A stretch of 50,157 bases of DNA. It comes from Candidatus Wallbacteria bacterium (GTDB lineage Bacteria > Muiribacteriota > UBA6191 > JACPRK01). The stretch covers positions 1-50,157 of the forward strand of contig JACPRK010000205.1 in NCBI GenBank assembly GCA_016190005.1, read 5' to 3'. Of the stretch, positions 1-7,801 are shown one piece after another. How positions within the stretch are numbered: position 1 is the stretch's first letter; every line of letters begins with the position of its first letter. The position numbers were made by a program, and so were the translations under genes. The notes below the pieces were generated by a model that was not told the origin of the DNA, searched no databases, and saw only the letters and a list, made by a program, of their open reading frames with translations.

Positions 1-4
1 ATCC

Positions 5-208
5 GGGGGACTCGTCCCCCGGAACCCCCTTGGCTCAGCAAGAAAGAGGGTCGACACTCGGCAATCCCCTCGAAAACCTCACGCCAGAGCGGCCTACCAC
101 TTTCCTGCGTCGCTCCCGGCGGTGTCGATCTGTACTGGAGTCTACCCATCGAGGGCTCTGCCCCCGAGCCCCCGCCAAAGGGCAGTGCCCCTTGGAACCC
201 CTTTGGCT
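5..208. repeat. Three GC-rich palindromic repeat units
   Basis: Units at about 5-35, 151-177 and 178-208 share the layout GGG-(G/C/A)-spacer-CCCC followed by GGAACCCC and TTGGCT or a close variant. The GGG and CCC blocks of each unit can pair as a short hairpin. The second and third units are directly adjacent. This looks like a small dispersed intergenic repeat family rather than a coding sequence. Confidence 0.6.
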
Positions 209-280
209 GAGAGACTCTCTCTTGCTCGCGAAGGCTGCCAGGACCCATCGAAGGCTACTGCGAGGAACCGGGAGTGCAGA

Positions 281-306
281 GCCTGTCCCGAGCTTGTCGA
301 AAGAGG
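281..306 (+). repeat. PELVE-type dispersed repeat copy
   Basis: The segment reads GCCTGTCCCGAGCTTGTCG followed by AAAGAGGG. It closely resembles a short dispersed repeat I know from many unrelated bacterial and metagenomic genomes, which translates as PELVEG or SLSKG in fortuitous frames. It is a single copy in this window, about 200 bases before the MFS transporter start. Confidence 0.6.
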
Positions 307-511
307 GCCGATGGCCCCTTGCCGGGGTCTGAGGCAGGACCCCAGCAGGATTCATTTCCACTTGCCAGCCTTCCGACATGCTTCCCGGGTGGAACGCTCG
401 GCGAGGCTGGCATGGCGCGGGCCGGGTGTGCTAAGTACCAGCCACTGTCCCGGCAGTCGCGCCAGGCGGGGCCAGACGGCCCTGCGAAGCTCGGCGGGGA
501 CCGCACTCCGC

Positions 512-1876
512 ATGAGCACGCTAGACACCCTCTCGCCGCATCCGGCCTTTCCTCAGGGTTTCCGCCCCCGCCGGGGACTCAACTGGCTCTGCATCGGTCT
601 CACGTACGCATCCTTTTATCTCTGCAGATACAACCTGCGGATGACGAAGACGCAGATCTGCCAGGAGTTCCAGTTCAGCAACGCGGACTTCGGCCTGATC
701 CTGACGGGGTTCTTCTGGACCTACGCGGTCGGCCAGTTCTGCAACGGCCTTTTCACGGACCACCTGGGCGGCAGGAAAGCGATGCTGATCGGCGCCAGCG
801 GCACCGTACTGCTCAACATCCTCTTTGGATTGGCGAGCATGAACAGCGCCAATCCGGTCATCCCGATCCTCTACATGTTCGTGATGATCCGGATGGTCGA
901 CGGCTGGGCCCAGTCGTTCGGCGCACCGGGCATGATCAAGATCAACTCGGCCTGGTTCAACAAGAACGAGCGCGGCCGCTTCGCGGGCATTTTCGGGTTC
1001 ATGATCCAGCTCGGCCAGATCACGATCGGATGGCTGGCGCCGCTGTTGCTCTCGGGCTTCACGCTCCTGTTCCTGACGGTGCCGCCGCTGCACTGGCGCT
1101 GGGTGTTCTTCGTGCCGGCCGCCTGCTGCACCGTGGCCGCAACCCTCGTGGCCCTCTTCGTCAGCAACACCCCTGAAGAGTGCGGCTACAAGGGCGTCAT
1201 TCACGACGAGGTCGCAGCAGCCACAGGTGACGCCGAAGCCGTCCCGCCGATCAGGGACGTGCTGAAGAAGATCCTGGGCAACCGGATGGTCTGGCTGGTG
1301 GCCAGCGCCTACTTCTGCACGGGTGCCGTGCGGCAAGGCATCGACCAGTGGTTCCCGGCGTACCTGGAGGAGGTCCACAAGGTCTCGAAGACTTCGGGGA
1401 CCTTCGCGCTGATCCTGACCGCGTTGCCGACGGTTGCCGTGATCGGGTCGTTTCTGTCGGGCTACATCTCCGACGTCTTTTTCGGCGGCCGCAGGGCGCC
1501 GGTGGCGGCGATTCTCTACTTCGGCCAGACGGCCGTGATGCTGATGGCGGCGCAGTTCACGGGCCTCTACGCGATGTGCTTCTTCCTGGTGCTCATCTCG
1601 TTTGCGGTCAACTCGACCCACTCGATCCTGGGGACCGCGGCCGCGATGGACATCGGAGGCCGGAAGATGGCCGGCTTCGCATCCGGAGTCATCGACTCCT
1701 TCCAGTACTTTGGTGGCGGCCTCGCCGGATTCTTCCTCGGCTGGCTTCTGGACAAGTTCGGCTGGAACGCGTGGCTCTACAGCCTCGCCGGTTTCGGTAT
1801 CATCGGAGGCGCCCTGATGATCGTCGCCATGAAGGCACAAGCCGGTGCCCCCACCCCCGCGAGTGCGGGACACTAG
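512..1876 (+). CDS. MFS transporter, organophosphate:phosphate antiporter (OPA) type
   Basis: The 454-residue product is a 12-TM inner-membrane transporter. The first helix carries YASFYLCRYNLR, the arginine-containing signature of the GlpT/UhpT/UhpC branch. The middle has the long GWAQSFGAPGMIKI and WFNKNERGR segments typical of that branch. Family knowledge suggests exchange of a phosphorylated or anionic metabolite against phosphate, or a sensor role as in UhpC; the substrate cannot be read from sequence. The ATG at 512 was chosen because the open frame upstream encodes low-complexity Arg/Pro-rich sequence unlike any transporter; a weak purine stretch (GCGGGGA) precedes it. No transport partner gene adjoins it. 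Confidence 0.9.
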   Translation: MSTLDTLSPHPAFPQGFRPRRGLNWLCIGLTYASFYLCRYNLRMTKTQICQEFQFSNADFGLILTGFFWTYAVGQFCNGLFTDHLGGRKAMLIGASGTVLLNILFGLASMNSANPVIPILYMFVMIRMVDGWAQSFGAPGMIKINSAWFNKNERGRFAGIFGFMIQLGQITIGWLAPLLLSGFTLLFLTVPPLHWRWVFFVPAACCTVAATLVALFVSNTPEECGYKGVIHDEVAAATGDAEAVPPIRDVLKKILGNRMVWLVASAYFCTGAVRQGIDQWFPAYLEEVHKVSKTSGTFALILTALPTVAVIGSFLSGYISDVFFGGRRAPVAAILYFGQTAVMLMAAQFTGLYAMCFFLVLISFAVNSTHSILGTAAAMDIGGRKMAGFASGVIDSFQYFGGGLAGFFLGWLLDKFGWNAWLYSLAGFGIIGGALMIVAMKAQAGAPTPASAGH

Positions 1877-1882
1877 GGCAAG

Positions 1883-1945
1883 CTCGAGGCTCGAGAACTG
1901 AGGCTTGAGGAGTCAGGGATCAGGCCTCAGGCCTCAGGCGTCAGG
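1883..1945. repeat. Heptanucleotide tandem array A (9 units)
   Basis: Nine consecutive 7-base units fit a pattern ending in AGG (one unit ends AGA): ctcgagg, ctcgaga, actgagg, cttgagg, agtcagg, gatcagg, cctcagg, cctcagg, cgtcagg. The array begins seven bases after the MFS stop codon. The exact 7-base phase over 63 bases was read directly from the sequence. Confidence 0.75.
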
Positions 1946-2001
1946 GAGCGGAGAACGGCCACCAGAGTTTGGCGCGTGTCTGCGGTCGTGTCGGCTCCGC
2001 C

Positions 2002-2057
2002 CTACTGACTACTCCCTCCCGTCTTCCACTTTCTACCTTCCACCTTCTATCTTCTCC
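2002..2057. repeat. Heptanucleotide tandem array B (8 units)
   Basis: Eight consecutive 7-base pyrimidine-rich units: ctactga, ctactcc, ctcccgt, cttccac, tttctac, cttccac, cttctat, cttctcc. The array contains the stop codon and last codons of the MazG-like gene, which runs on the minus strand (stop at 2033-2035). Array A lies 56 bases away with the same period but a different unit sequence. Confidence 0.7.
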
Positions 2058-2359
2058 CCCTTCGCCTTCCACGCGCGCAGGTCGCGTTCGGCGTACTTCT
2101 CGACGACGCGCTCGAAGGCGCGGGCAAGGTCGAGCTTGTGGATGTTGGCGAAAGCGGCCAGCGTGAAGAGTAGGTCGCCGACCTCTTCCTCGATGTCCGT
2201 GTGGGTCTTGCGAGGGCGCAGCCCGTGGTTTCGCTGCAGGTCGCTGGCGATCTCGCCGAGCTCCTCGGTCATCCGGGCCAGCATTTCGAATGGGCCCCAG
2301 TAGCCGCCGAAGCTGGCGACAGCCTCGTCCACCTTCTTCTGCATCTCCTCGAGGGTCAT
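2033..2359 (-). CDS. MazG-like nucleotide pyrophosphohydrolase
   Basis: A 108-residue all-helical protein of the MazG / all-alpha NTP pyrophosphohydrolase superfamily. Metal-binding acidic clusters are visible as EELGE (about residues 32-36) and EEEVGD followed by LLF (about 57-65), the paired ExxE and ExxD motifs that chelate magnesium in this family. Such single-domain enzymes hydrolyse non-canonical or regulatory nucleoside triphosphates to monophosphate and pyrophosphate; the exact substrate is unknown. The C-terminal tail (about GEKIEGGR) is encoded inside a heptanucleotide repeat array, so the end of the protein appears repeat-derived. The ATG at 2359 begins MTLEEMQ, a usual start for the family. 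Confidence 0.85.
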   Translation of the reverse strand: MTLEEMQKKVDEAVASFGGYWGPFEMLARMTEELGEIASDLQRNHGLRPRKTHTDIEEEVGDLLFTLAAFANIHKLDLARAFERVVEKYAERDLRAWKAKGEKIEGGR

Positions 2360-2399
2360 CGGGTGGGTCCTCCGGGCGGCGCGGCGCGCTAGCCCCAGT

Positions 2400-2425
2400 C
2401 CGGACGGCGACCTGAGGCCGTCCGG
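2400..2425 (-). terminator. Hairpin after the C11 peptidase gene
   Basis: CCGGACGGC (2400-2408) and GCCGTCCGG (2417-2425) form a perfect 9-bp stem with an 8-base loop, 20 bases beyond the C11 peptidase stop codon on the minus strand. There is no T-tract, so it may be a weak or factor-assisted terminator or an mRNA-stabilising hairpin. Confidence 0.45.
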
Positions 2426-2445
2426 GTCGAAGGCGTCGGCGCCCG

Positions 2446-3717
2446 TTACTCCATCCCCAGCGCGTACCAGTCGAGGAACTCGTCCCAGAGCCCGGCAGCT
2501 GAGAAGGTCGTGGCTTTGTAGAAGTTGCGGTAGGTCCGGTAGTCGTCCTTGCTGGGCCAGAAGATGGTGAGTCCTCCGACCTTCTGGTCGGCGTAGGTGC
2601 CGCTGTACCAGAGGCTCGCGCGGCAGGACTTGATGGCGCCTTTGAGCTTCTGGGCGGCGCCCAGGACCTGCGCGGCGTTCGAAGCGCTCGCGGTGTTGGT
2701 TCGGCCAGCGATGATGGCGTCGGCGATCCGCTCCAGGTCCCAGTACTTCTCGTCGGCGAAGGCCGTCAGGCCCTGGGCGGTCGGCTTGCCGATCTCCTTG
2801 GCAGCTGTGCGGAACTCGCGGACCAGGCTGTCGCAGGCCGACCGCACATCCTCGGCGCCGGCGGTGCGATAGGCGCCCAGGACGTTGTTGTTATCGGCCT
2901 TGTGAATGAAGGACTTGGTGACGACGCCAGACAGATCGTCGGCCGAGATGGCCGGGTTGGCGGCGATGGCGTCGACGATGGCGGAGTAGGCGAAGCCGTT
3001 GCCCGGGATGGTGCTCTCGCTGGCGATGAGGACGTCGGTGCCGTCCCGGACCTGGAAGAGCGCCTCGACCGAAGCGGCGTAGCAGGCGTCCATCGCGACG
3101 ATGTCGAGCTTCCTGCCGCCGTTGCTTGCGGCGAAGGCCTCCAGCACCCGCGCGAGCTCGAAGATGGTCAGGCAGTCGTTGTCGGTGTCGTCGTAGGCGA
3201 CGTAGCTCGAGATGGGGAGGTTGACGCGGCCGGGCTGGGAGTCGGAAGTGCTTCCGGGTCCTCTCCAGCTCAGCATGCCGCTGCCGTGGCTATTGATGAC
3301 CAGGAGGTAATGGCGGGCCGGGTGGGTCTTGGCAGCCCACTTCAGGCAGTCGAGAAGCGCGGCCGGATCGCCCATGTTGACCTCGCCGAGCTTGGCCTCG
3401 ACCGACCAGCGGTCGCGCTGGACGTGGTAGCGCTTGGCGCCCGAGTAGTCGGGATCGCTGTAGCGGCTGCGGAGGTAGTCGTTGATCTTGTTGCTGCGGT
3501 CGGCCTGGACGACGACGTCGTAGGCAGCGCCTGAGCCACGCTCGGAGAGCTCGTCCAGGTTGCGGAGCTGGCTCTCCTCGAGGCTGGTGGTCTTGTTGTC
3601 ATCGCCGACGAAGTAGCCGATGACCGTCCAATCCTTGACGGCCTGGGCAGACGCCGCAGACGCCGGGAGCATCAGGGACAGGGCCAGGAGAGCCAGAAGT
3701 CGAGGGGTCGAGCGCAC
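2446..3717 (-). CDS. Secreted clostripain-family (C11) cysteine peptidase
   Basis: A 423-residue protein. An N-terminal signal peptide (Arg near residue 6, hydrophobic core about 8-20, ASAASAQ cleavage region) directs export. The C11 catalytic pair is visible: His144 in INSHGSG and Cys212 in AMDACYAAS, each after a hydrophobic strand as expected of the caspase-like fold. Clostripain relatives cleave after basic residues; this specificity is not proven here. The GTG at 3717 was chosen because GGAGG lies seven bases upstream and the signal peptide begins right there; the frame extends upstream but that part is Pro/Arg-rich and unconvincing. The gene is divergent from the creatininase-family gene. 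Confidence 0.88.
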   Translation of the reverse strand: MRSTPRLLALLALSLMLPASAASAQAVKDWTVIGYFVGDDNKTTSLEESQLRNLDELSERGSGAAYDVVVQADRSNKINDYLRSRYSDPDYSGAKRYHVQRDRWSVEAKLGEVNMGDPAALLDCLKWAAKTHPARHYLLVINSHGSGMLSWRGPGSTSDSQPGRVNLPISSYVAYDDTDNDCLTIFELARVLEAFAASNGGRKLDIVAMDACYAASVEALFQVRDGTDVLIASESTIPGNGFAYSAIVDAIAANPAISADDLSGVVTKSFIHKADNNNVLGAYRTAGAEDVRSACDSLVREFRTAAKEIGKPTAQGLTAFADEKYWDLERIADAIIAGRTNTASASNAAQVLGAAQKLKGAIKSCRASLWYSGTYADQKVGGLTIFWPSKDDYRTYRNFYKATTFSAAGLWDEFLDWYALGME

Positions 3718-3961
3718 GCAAATCGCCTCCGTCAGGTGCCGGTTCGTCGGAACGCCGATCATCATGACGGCCCGTCGGCCCGGCGTCAACGGGGCGCAGG
3801 GTGGTGGCCCGGGCCACGGACAAAGTCGGCGGAAAGCGGGTACAAGCATCGGAAGCCGGCCACCCGACCGGACGACTGCCAGACTTCAACCTCGCTTCCG
3901 GAGCCAGTCCCCGTTTTCCGCCTCCGGGCTCGGGACCTTGCCGAGACCCTGGGGTGGTAGC

Positions 3962-4894
3962 ATGGGCGCCCTGATGGCCAATCTGCTGCGCTTGGAGGAG
4001 TTGACGTGGCGAGCGCTGCTCGACTTGCCGCGGGACCAGACGATTGTCTTCGTGCCGATCTCGCCGATCGAGGAGCACGGACCTCACCTGCCCCTCGGGT
4101 GCGATCTCTTCGACGCGGAGGCGTTCGCCATGCGCACCTCCGAGGAGCTCCAGAGGCGCCGGCCGGGAGAGTGGACGGTCGTGATGTACCCGAGGGTCCC
4201 GCTCGGCACCGACACGTTCGCGTACCTGGGGAGCATCGAGATCCGGCAGCGCGTGGTGCGCGACCTGGCGGTCGACATCGGGAAGTCGCTCTCCCGCGAG
4301 GGGTTCAACCACGTCGTCTTCTTCAACGGTCACGGGGGGCCGGCCCACAACGTGGCGCTCGAGGAGGCCTGCGTGCGATTGAGGCGCTGCGGAGTGCGGG
4401 CGATCGCCCCGTTTGGAGCAGTCGTGGAGCGGCTTTTCCTGGGCGAGTACAACGACCGGATCGCGCCCGTCATGGCCGCGGCCGGCATCACCGAGTTGCC
4501 GCTGCCGCTCAACATGGACTACCACGCGGGCGCCTTCGAGACCTCGCTGATGCTCTACCTCAACCCGCACCTGGTCACGGAGGAGTACCGGCGCCTGGAA
4601 CCCTTCTCGGTGAAGCTGCTCGACATCCGGCCGAGTACGGCACTGAGGGAAGGGCCGGGGCTTGGGTACCTGGGAGCCCCTTCCGCCGGAAACGCGAAGC
4701 TGGGTGAGGGGCTGATGGCGCTGGTCTCCGGGGAACTGGCGACGCTGGTCGAGGGGCTGGCCGACGGGCAGAACGTCTACGGGGCGACTCGCTGCAAGCT
4801 CTACTGGGTACCGCTACTCTGGACGGACCGCTACTGGTACGCAGCGGGGCTGGCGATGGCGGCAGCGCTTCTCCTGGCGGCAGCGCTCAGGTAG
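3962..4894 (+). CDS. Creatininase-family amidohydrolase with C-terminal membrane anchor
   Basis: A 310-residue protein. The creatininase metal-binding motif EEHGPHLPLGCD spans about residues 37-48 (Glu38, His42 and Asp48 are likely ligands). NGHGG follows near residue 122 and HAGAFETSLML near 190, all family hallmarks. Members hydrolyse creatinine or open cyclic amides in cofactor maturation (MftE) or riboflavin-type pathways (ArfB); no partner gene points to one of these. The last 20 or so residues form a hydrophobic helix (YWYAAGLAMAAALLLAAAL), which is unusual for this normally soluble family and suggests a tail anchor. ATG 3962 follows GGGGTGG; ATG 3974 is an alternative. Confidence 0.85.
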   Translation: MGALMANLLRLEELTWRALLDLPRDQTIVFVPISPIEEHGPHLPLGCDLFDAEAFAMRTSEELQRRRPGEWTVVMYPRVPLGTDTFAYLGSIEIRQRVVRDLAVDIGKSLSREGFNHVVFFNGHGGPAHNVALEEACVRLRRCGVRAIAPFGAVVERLFLGEYNDRIAPVMAAAGITELPLPLNMDYHAGAFETSLMLYLNPHLVTEEYRRLEPFSVKLLDIRPSTALREGPGLGYLGAPSAGNAKLGEGLMALVSGELATLVEGLADGQNVYGATRCKLYWVPLLWTDRYWYAAGLAMAAALLLAAALR

Positions 4895-4950
4895 GGGCCG
4901 GGCCGAAATCCTGGTGACTCGCGCGCGCCGGCCATGGCAGAGTCGGGCGC

Positions 4951-6342
4951 ATGAACGACACCGAGCTGGCGCTTTCGCGCTTCAAGTCACTCGAGAAGCA
5001 GTACCTGGACGATCTGATCGAGCTGGTGCGGATTCCGAGCATCAGCGCCGACAAGGCTTGCGTGGGACATCTGCGCGAATCAGCCGAGAAGACGGCCGAG
5101 ATCATGAAGCGGCGCGGCCTGGAGAACGTCGAGGTGATCGACCTCAAGGGGGCGCACCCGTACGTCTACGGCGACTGGTGCCACGCCAAGGGCCAGCCGA
5201 CGCTGCTCTGCTACGCCCACCACGACGTGCAGCCGACGGGCGAGGAGCGGCTCTGGAAATCGAAGCCGTTCGTGCCGACGCTGGGCAAGGACGGGCGGCT
5301 CTACGCCCGCGGCGCGGCGGACGACAAGGCGGGCGTTGTCGCACTCACTTCAGCGATTGACGCCTATATCGGCACGGTGAAGACGCTGCCCGTGAACGTG
5401 AAGCTCATCATCGAGGGCGAGGAAGAGATCGGCTCCTCGCACCTGACCGCGTTCCTGAAGAAGTACCGACGCAAGCTGGCCGCAGATGCGATGGTGCTGA
5501 CCGACACGTCGAACTTCGACACAGGAATTCCGTCGATCACCACGTCCTTGCGCGGGCTGGTGGCCGTCGACGTGGAGGTCCGCGGCCTGCGCCAGTCGCT
5601 GCACTCGGGCGGCTGGGGCGGCGCGTCCCCGGACGCAGCGATGGCGCTGGTGAAGATGCTGGCCACGCTGACCGACAAGGACGGCGACATCGCGATCCCG
5701 CACATGTATGACAAGGTGCGCGCGCCGGGCCGCGCCGAGAAGAAGATGCTGGACGAGCTCACACCCTCGGAGAAGGAGTTTCGCAGGCAGGCCGGAATCG
5801 TCCCCGGCTCTCGCGTGATGGGCAAGGGGGGCGCCAAGGACATCTTGAAGAAGCTCTGGCGTCTGCCGGCGATCTCGATCAACGCGATGGAAGCGGCCAA
5901 CATCCGCGAGCGCCGCAACGTCATCGTCGACCGAGCTGCCGCGCGCGTGGGCATCCGCATCGTCCCCGACATGGATCGGGAGGAGACGCTGGACCTGCTG
6001 GAGAACCACCTCCGGAAGAACGCGCCGTGGGGCGTCGAGGTCGCGGTCAAGCGCGAGCCGGCAGGCAACTGGTGGACGACGGACACCTCGCACCCGGCGT
6101 TTGCCGCCGCGCGGCGAGCGCTGGAAAAGGGCTACGGCCGCCCCGCCGTTTTCACCGGCTGCGGCGGCTCCATCCCGTTCGTGGAGCCATTCTCCCGCGA
6201 GCTGGGCGGAGTGCCCGCGCTGCTGGTCGGCATCGAGGACCCCTACACCAACGCGCACTCGGAGAACGAGAGCCTCCACCTGGGCGACTGGAAGAAGTCG
6301 ATCGCCGGAATCATCCATCTCTTCCGGGAGATGGCGCGGTAG
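4951..6342 (+). CDS. M20-family metallopeptidase (dipeptidase-like)
   Basis: A 463-residue zinc peptidase of the M20/M25/M40 group. Metal and catalytic residues are visible: His91 and Asp93 in HHDVQP, Asp124 in GAADDKAG, and the acidic EGEEEIGSSH cluster (about 155-164) with the catalytic Glu. The central part (HSGGWGG) matches the dimerisation lid, and EDPYTNAHSENE near the C terminus supplies the last His ligand. Length and motifs fit the CNDP-like dipeptidase branch, which releases C-terminal amino acids from short peptides in the cytoplasm. It lies 56 bases after the creatininase-family gene on the same strand, perhaps in one transcript. Confidence 0.9.
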   Translation: MNDTELALSRFKSLEKQYLDDLIELVRIPSISADKACVGHLRESAEKTAEIMKRRGLENVEVIDLKGAHPYVYGDWCHAKGQPTLLCYAHHDVQPTGEERLWKSKPFVPTLGKDGRLYARGAADDKAGVVALTSAIDAYIGTVKTLPVNVKLIIEGEEEIGSSHLTAFLKKYRRKLAADAMVLTDTSNFDTGIPSITTSLRGLVAVDVEVRGLRQSLHSGGWGGASPDAAMALVKMLATLTDKDGDIAIPHMYDKVRAPGRAEKKMLDELTPSEKEFRRQAGIVPGSRVMGKGGAKDILKKLWRLPAISINAMEAANIRERRNVIVDRAAARVGIRIVPDMDREETLDLLENHLRKNAPWGVEVAVKREPAGNWWTTDTSHPAFAAARRALEKGYGRPAVFTGCGGSIPFVEPFSRELGGVPALLVGIEDPYTNAHSENESLHLGDWKKSIAGIIHLFREMAR

Positions 6343-6593
6343 GCAGACCGGCTGGGACCGGGAACCACCCTCGGCCCCGCCGGCTCACAAGTCGAAGGCA
6401 CGGCCCCCACGCGAACACTCCCTCCAATGCCAGGAGGGACGAAGACACGAAGCTTCCCGTCGCTCCAGGCGTACCCGGAGTGCGACGCATCTTCCAGTGC
6501 CGCATCCAGAGCGCCCGTTTCGGAGTCAGCTGCGCCAACGACTTGGGATCGGACGCCAATCTCTAGTCACTACTCACTACTCACTACTCACTA
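6343..6593. other. Convergent spacer between M20 and SDR genes
   Basis: About 250 bases between two converging genes. No gene, RNA or classic terminator was recognised. Its right end is the TCACTAC heptanucleotide array that touches the SDR stop codon. Confidence 0.5.
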
Positions 6594-6594
6594 C
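6567..6594. repeat. Heptanucleotide tandem array C, (TCACTAC)4
   Basis: Four perfect copies of TCACTAC in tandem. The last base of the array is also the first base of the reverse-complement stop codon (6594-6596) of the SDR gene. It has the same 7-base period as the two arrays near 1.9-2.06 kb. Confidence 0.85.
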
Positions 6595-7397
6595 TAGAAT
6601 GGCAGCCTCATCGGCTCGGCGCCTTGCACGCAGGAGTACTTCGCGAAGTCGGTGAGCCCTTCCTCGCGCAACACCTCCTCGTCGATCCAGGCGCGGCCGG
6701 TGCGCAGCGAGGGCGCCTTGTCGACCAGAGCAAGGGTCGCGTCGGCCAGGATCTCGGGGGTGCGCCAGACCTCGTGGCTGCCCAGGCCGAATCGGATGGT
6801 CGCCATGGTCTCCACGACGCAGGCAGGCCAGAGCGAGTGCACGGCCACGTTGTCCGGACGGACCTCCTCGGCCAGGCCGTAAGTGAGCAGTGTCATGCCG
6901 TACTTGCTGGTCAAGTAAGCCACCTTGCCGAAGGCGTGGCCGGGCTCGATCGGAGGCGACATGTTCACGATCTGGCCCCAGCGGTTCTTCGCCATGTGAG
7001 GTAGACATTCGCGCGCGGCGATGAAGGCGGCTCGCGCATTGACGCCCATCACCAGGTCGAACCGTTTGGTCGGAGTCTCGGAAACCGGCGCCAGGAACAG
7101 CGCACCTGCGTTGTTCACCAGGATGTCGATTCGGCCGAACTCGCGGGCCGCCTCCGCCACCATGTTCTGAATCTGCTCCTCGTGACGCACGTCGGTCTGC
7201 ACCACGAGGGCTCGTCTCCCCAGCGCCTCGACCTCGGAGCGGACCTCACCGAGCGTTCCCGGAAGCCTGGGATCGGGCTCCACCGTCTTGGAGGCCAAAA
7301 CGACGTCGCAACCGGCCTTTGCCAGCGTCAGCGCCACGGCCCGACCGACCCCGCGACTTGCCCCCGTGATGATGGCCACACGATTCTCGAGAGTCAT
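6594..7397 (-). CDS. Short-chain dehydrogenase/reductase, HSDL2-like
   Basis: A 267-residue NAD(P)-dependent oxidoreductase. The Rossmann glycine motif TGASRGVG is at about 11-18, NNAG at 95-98, Asn120, Ser147, Tyr161 and Lys165 form the classical SDR active site, and YLTSK is intact. The segment NMSPP...SKYGMTLLTYGLAEE and the following SLWP closely resemble the hydroxysteroid dehydrogenase-like 2 (HSDL2) group, whose physiological substrate is uncertain (fatty-acyl or steroid compounds have been proposed). The second ATG, at 7397, gives the usual MTLENRVAIITG start; an ATG at 7412 would add five residues. No strong Shine-Dalgarno sequence decides between them. Confidence 0.87.
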   Translation of the reverse strand: MTLENRVAIITGASRGVGRAVALTLAKAGCDVVLASKTVEPDPRLPGTLGEVRSEVEALGRRALVVQTDVRHEEQIQNMVAEAAREFGRIDILVNNAGALFLAPVSETPTKRFDLVMGVNARAAFIAARECLPHMAKNRWGQIVNMSPPIEPGHAFGKVAYLTSKYGMTLLTYGLAEEVRPDNVAVHSLWPACVVETMATIRFGLGSHEVWRTPEILADATLALVDKAPSLRTGRAWIDEEVLREEGLTDFAKYSCVQGAEPMRLPF

Positions 7398-7470
7398 GCG
7401 GCCAGCATACATGAGGCGCTACCGAGATGGCATCTCCCGTGCATACAGGATGCCGCCAGGAGGAACACCT

Positions 7471-7656
7471 ATGAAGAAGCCCAGAACCCCAGACGACAGC
7501 TCGGCCGGCGTCATCTTGATGGGAATCGCCCAGCTCGGGTTGATGCTCATCTTCCTCCTCGCCGCCGTGGCGATCTACCTCGAGTCGCCTGAAGAGCCGC
7601 CCCAACCCGTCCGCTCCATCATCATCGCCAGCAGCGATACCCCCGAATCTCGGTAG
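7471..7656 (+). CDS. Small single-pass membrane protein (61 aa)
   Basis: A 61-residue protein with a charged N terminus (KKPRTPDD), one hydrophobic helix (about residues 13-37, VILMGIAQLGLMLIFLLAAVAIYL) in which no run is interrupted by charge, and a short polar tail. It is supported as a real gene by AGGAGG eight bases before its ATG and by a strong intrinsic terminator 34 bases after its stop. It starts 73 bases from the divergent SDR gene, so the two may share a promoter region. The function is not recognised; small proteins of this form often modulate membrane complexes, but that is speculation here. Confidence 0.7.
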   Translation: MKKPRTPDDSSAGVILMGIAQLGLMLIFLLAAVAIYLESPEEPPQPVRSIIIASSDTPESR

Positions 7657-7690
7657 TTCCACCGGTCACCCCAATCCCAAACCCGCAGTC

Positions 7691-7718
7691 GGAGCCCCCC
7701 CCGGGGCTCCCTTTTTTT
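7691..7718 (+). terminator. Intrinsic terminator
   Basis: GGAGCCCC (7691-7698), a CCCC loop, and GGGGCTCC (7703-7710) form a perfect 8-bp stem, followed at once by CTTTTTTT. It sits 34 bases after the small membrane-protein gene and ends its transcript. Confidence 0.9.
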
Positions 7719-7801
7719 GTCCCCGATGGACGATTTTGTTCGACGACGCCTGCCACAGGTCGAGGTCACTTTACCGCGACTGATCGGGACAACGACCAAT
7801 G

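Larger units (their letters stand above)
1..511. other. Repeat-rich non-coding region upstream of the MFS gene
   Basis: No convincing gene is seen in these 511 bases; open frames here have no recognisable product and are extensions of, or shadows around, the following transporter. The stretch holds three related GC-rich hairpin-like units (about 5-35, 151-177 and 178-208) and a short sequence around 281-306 of the widespread dispersed type that reads PELVE in one frame. The transporter's promoter presumably lies at the right-hand end, but no clear -35/-10 pair was found. Confidence 0.6.

Noticed and set aside
7677-7718. Possible riboswitch in the GC-rich leader before the MerR-like gene
   Set aside because: The structure is a simple perfect terminator of the preceding small gene, and the MerR promoter starts about 85 bases later.
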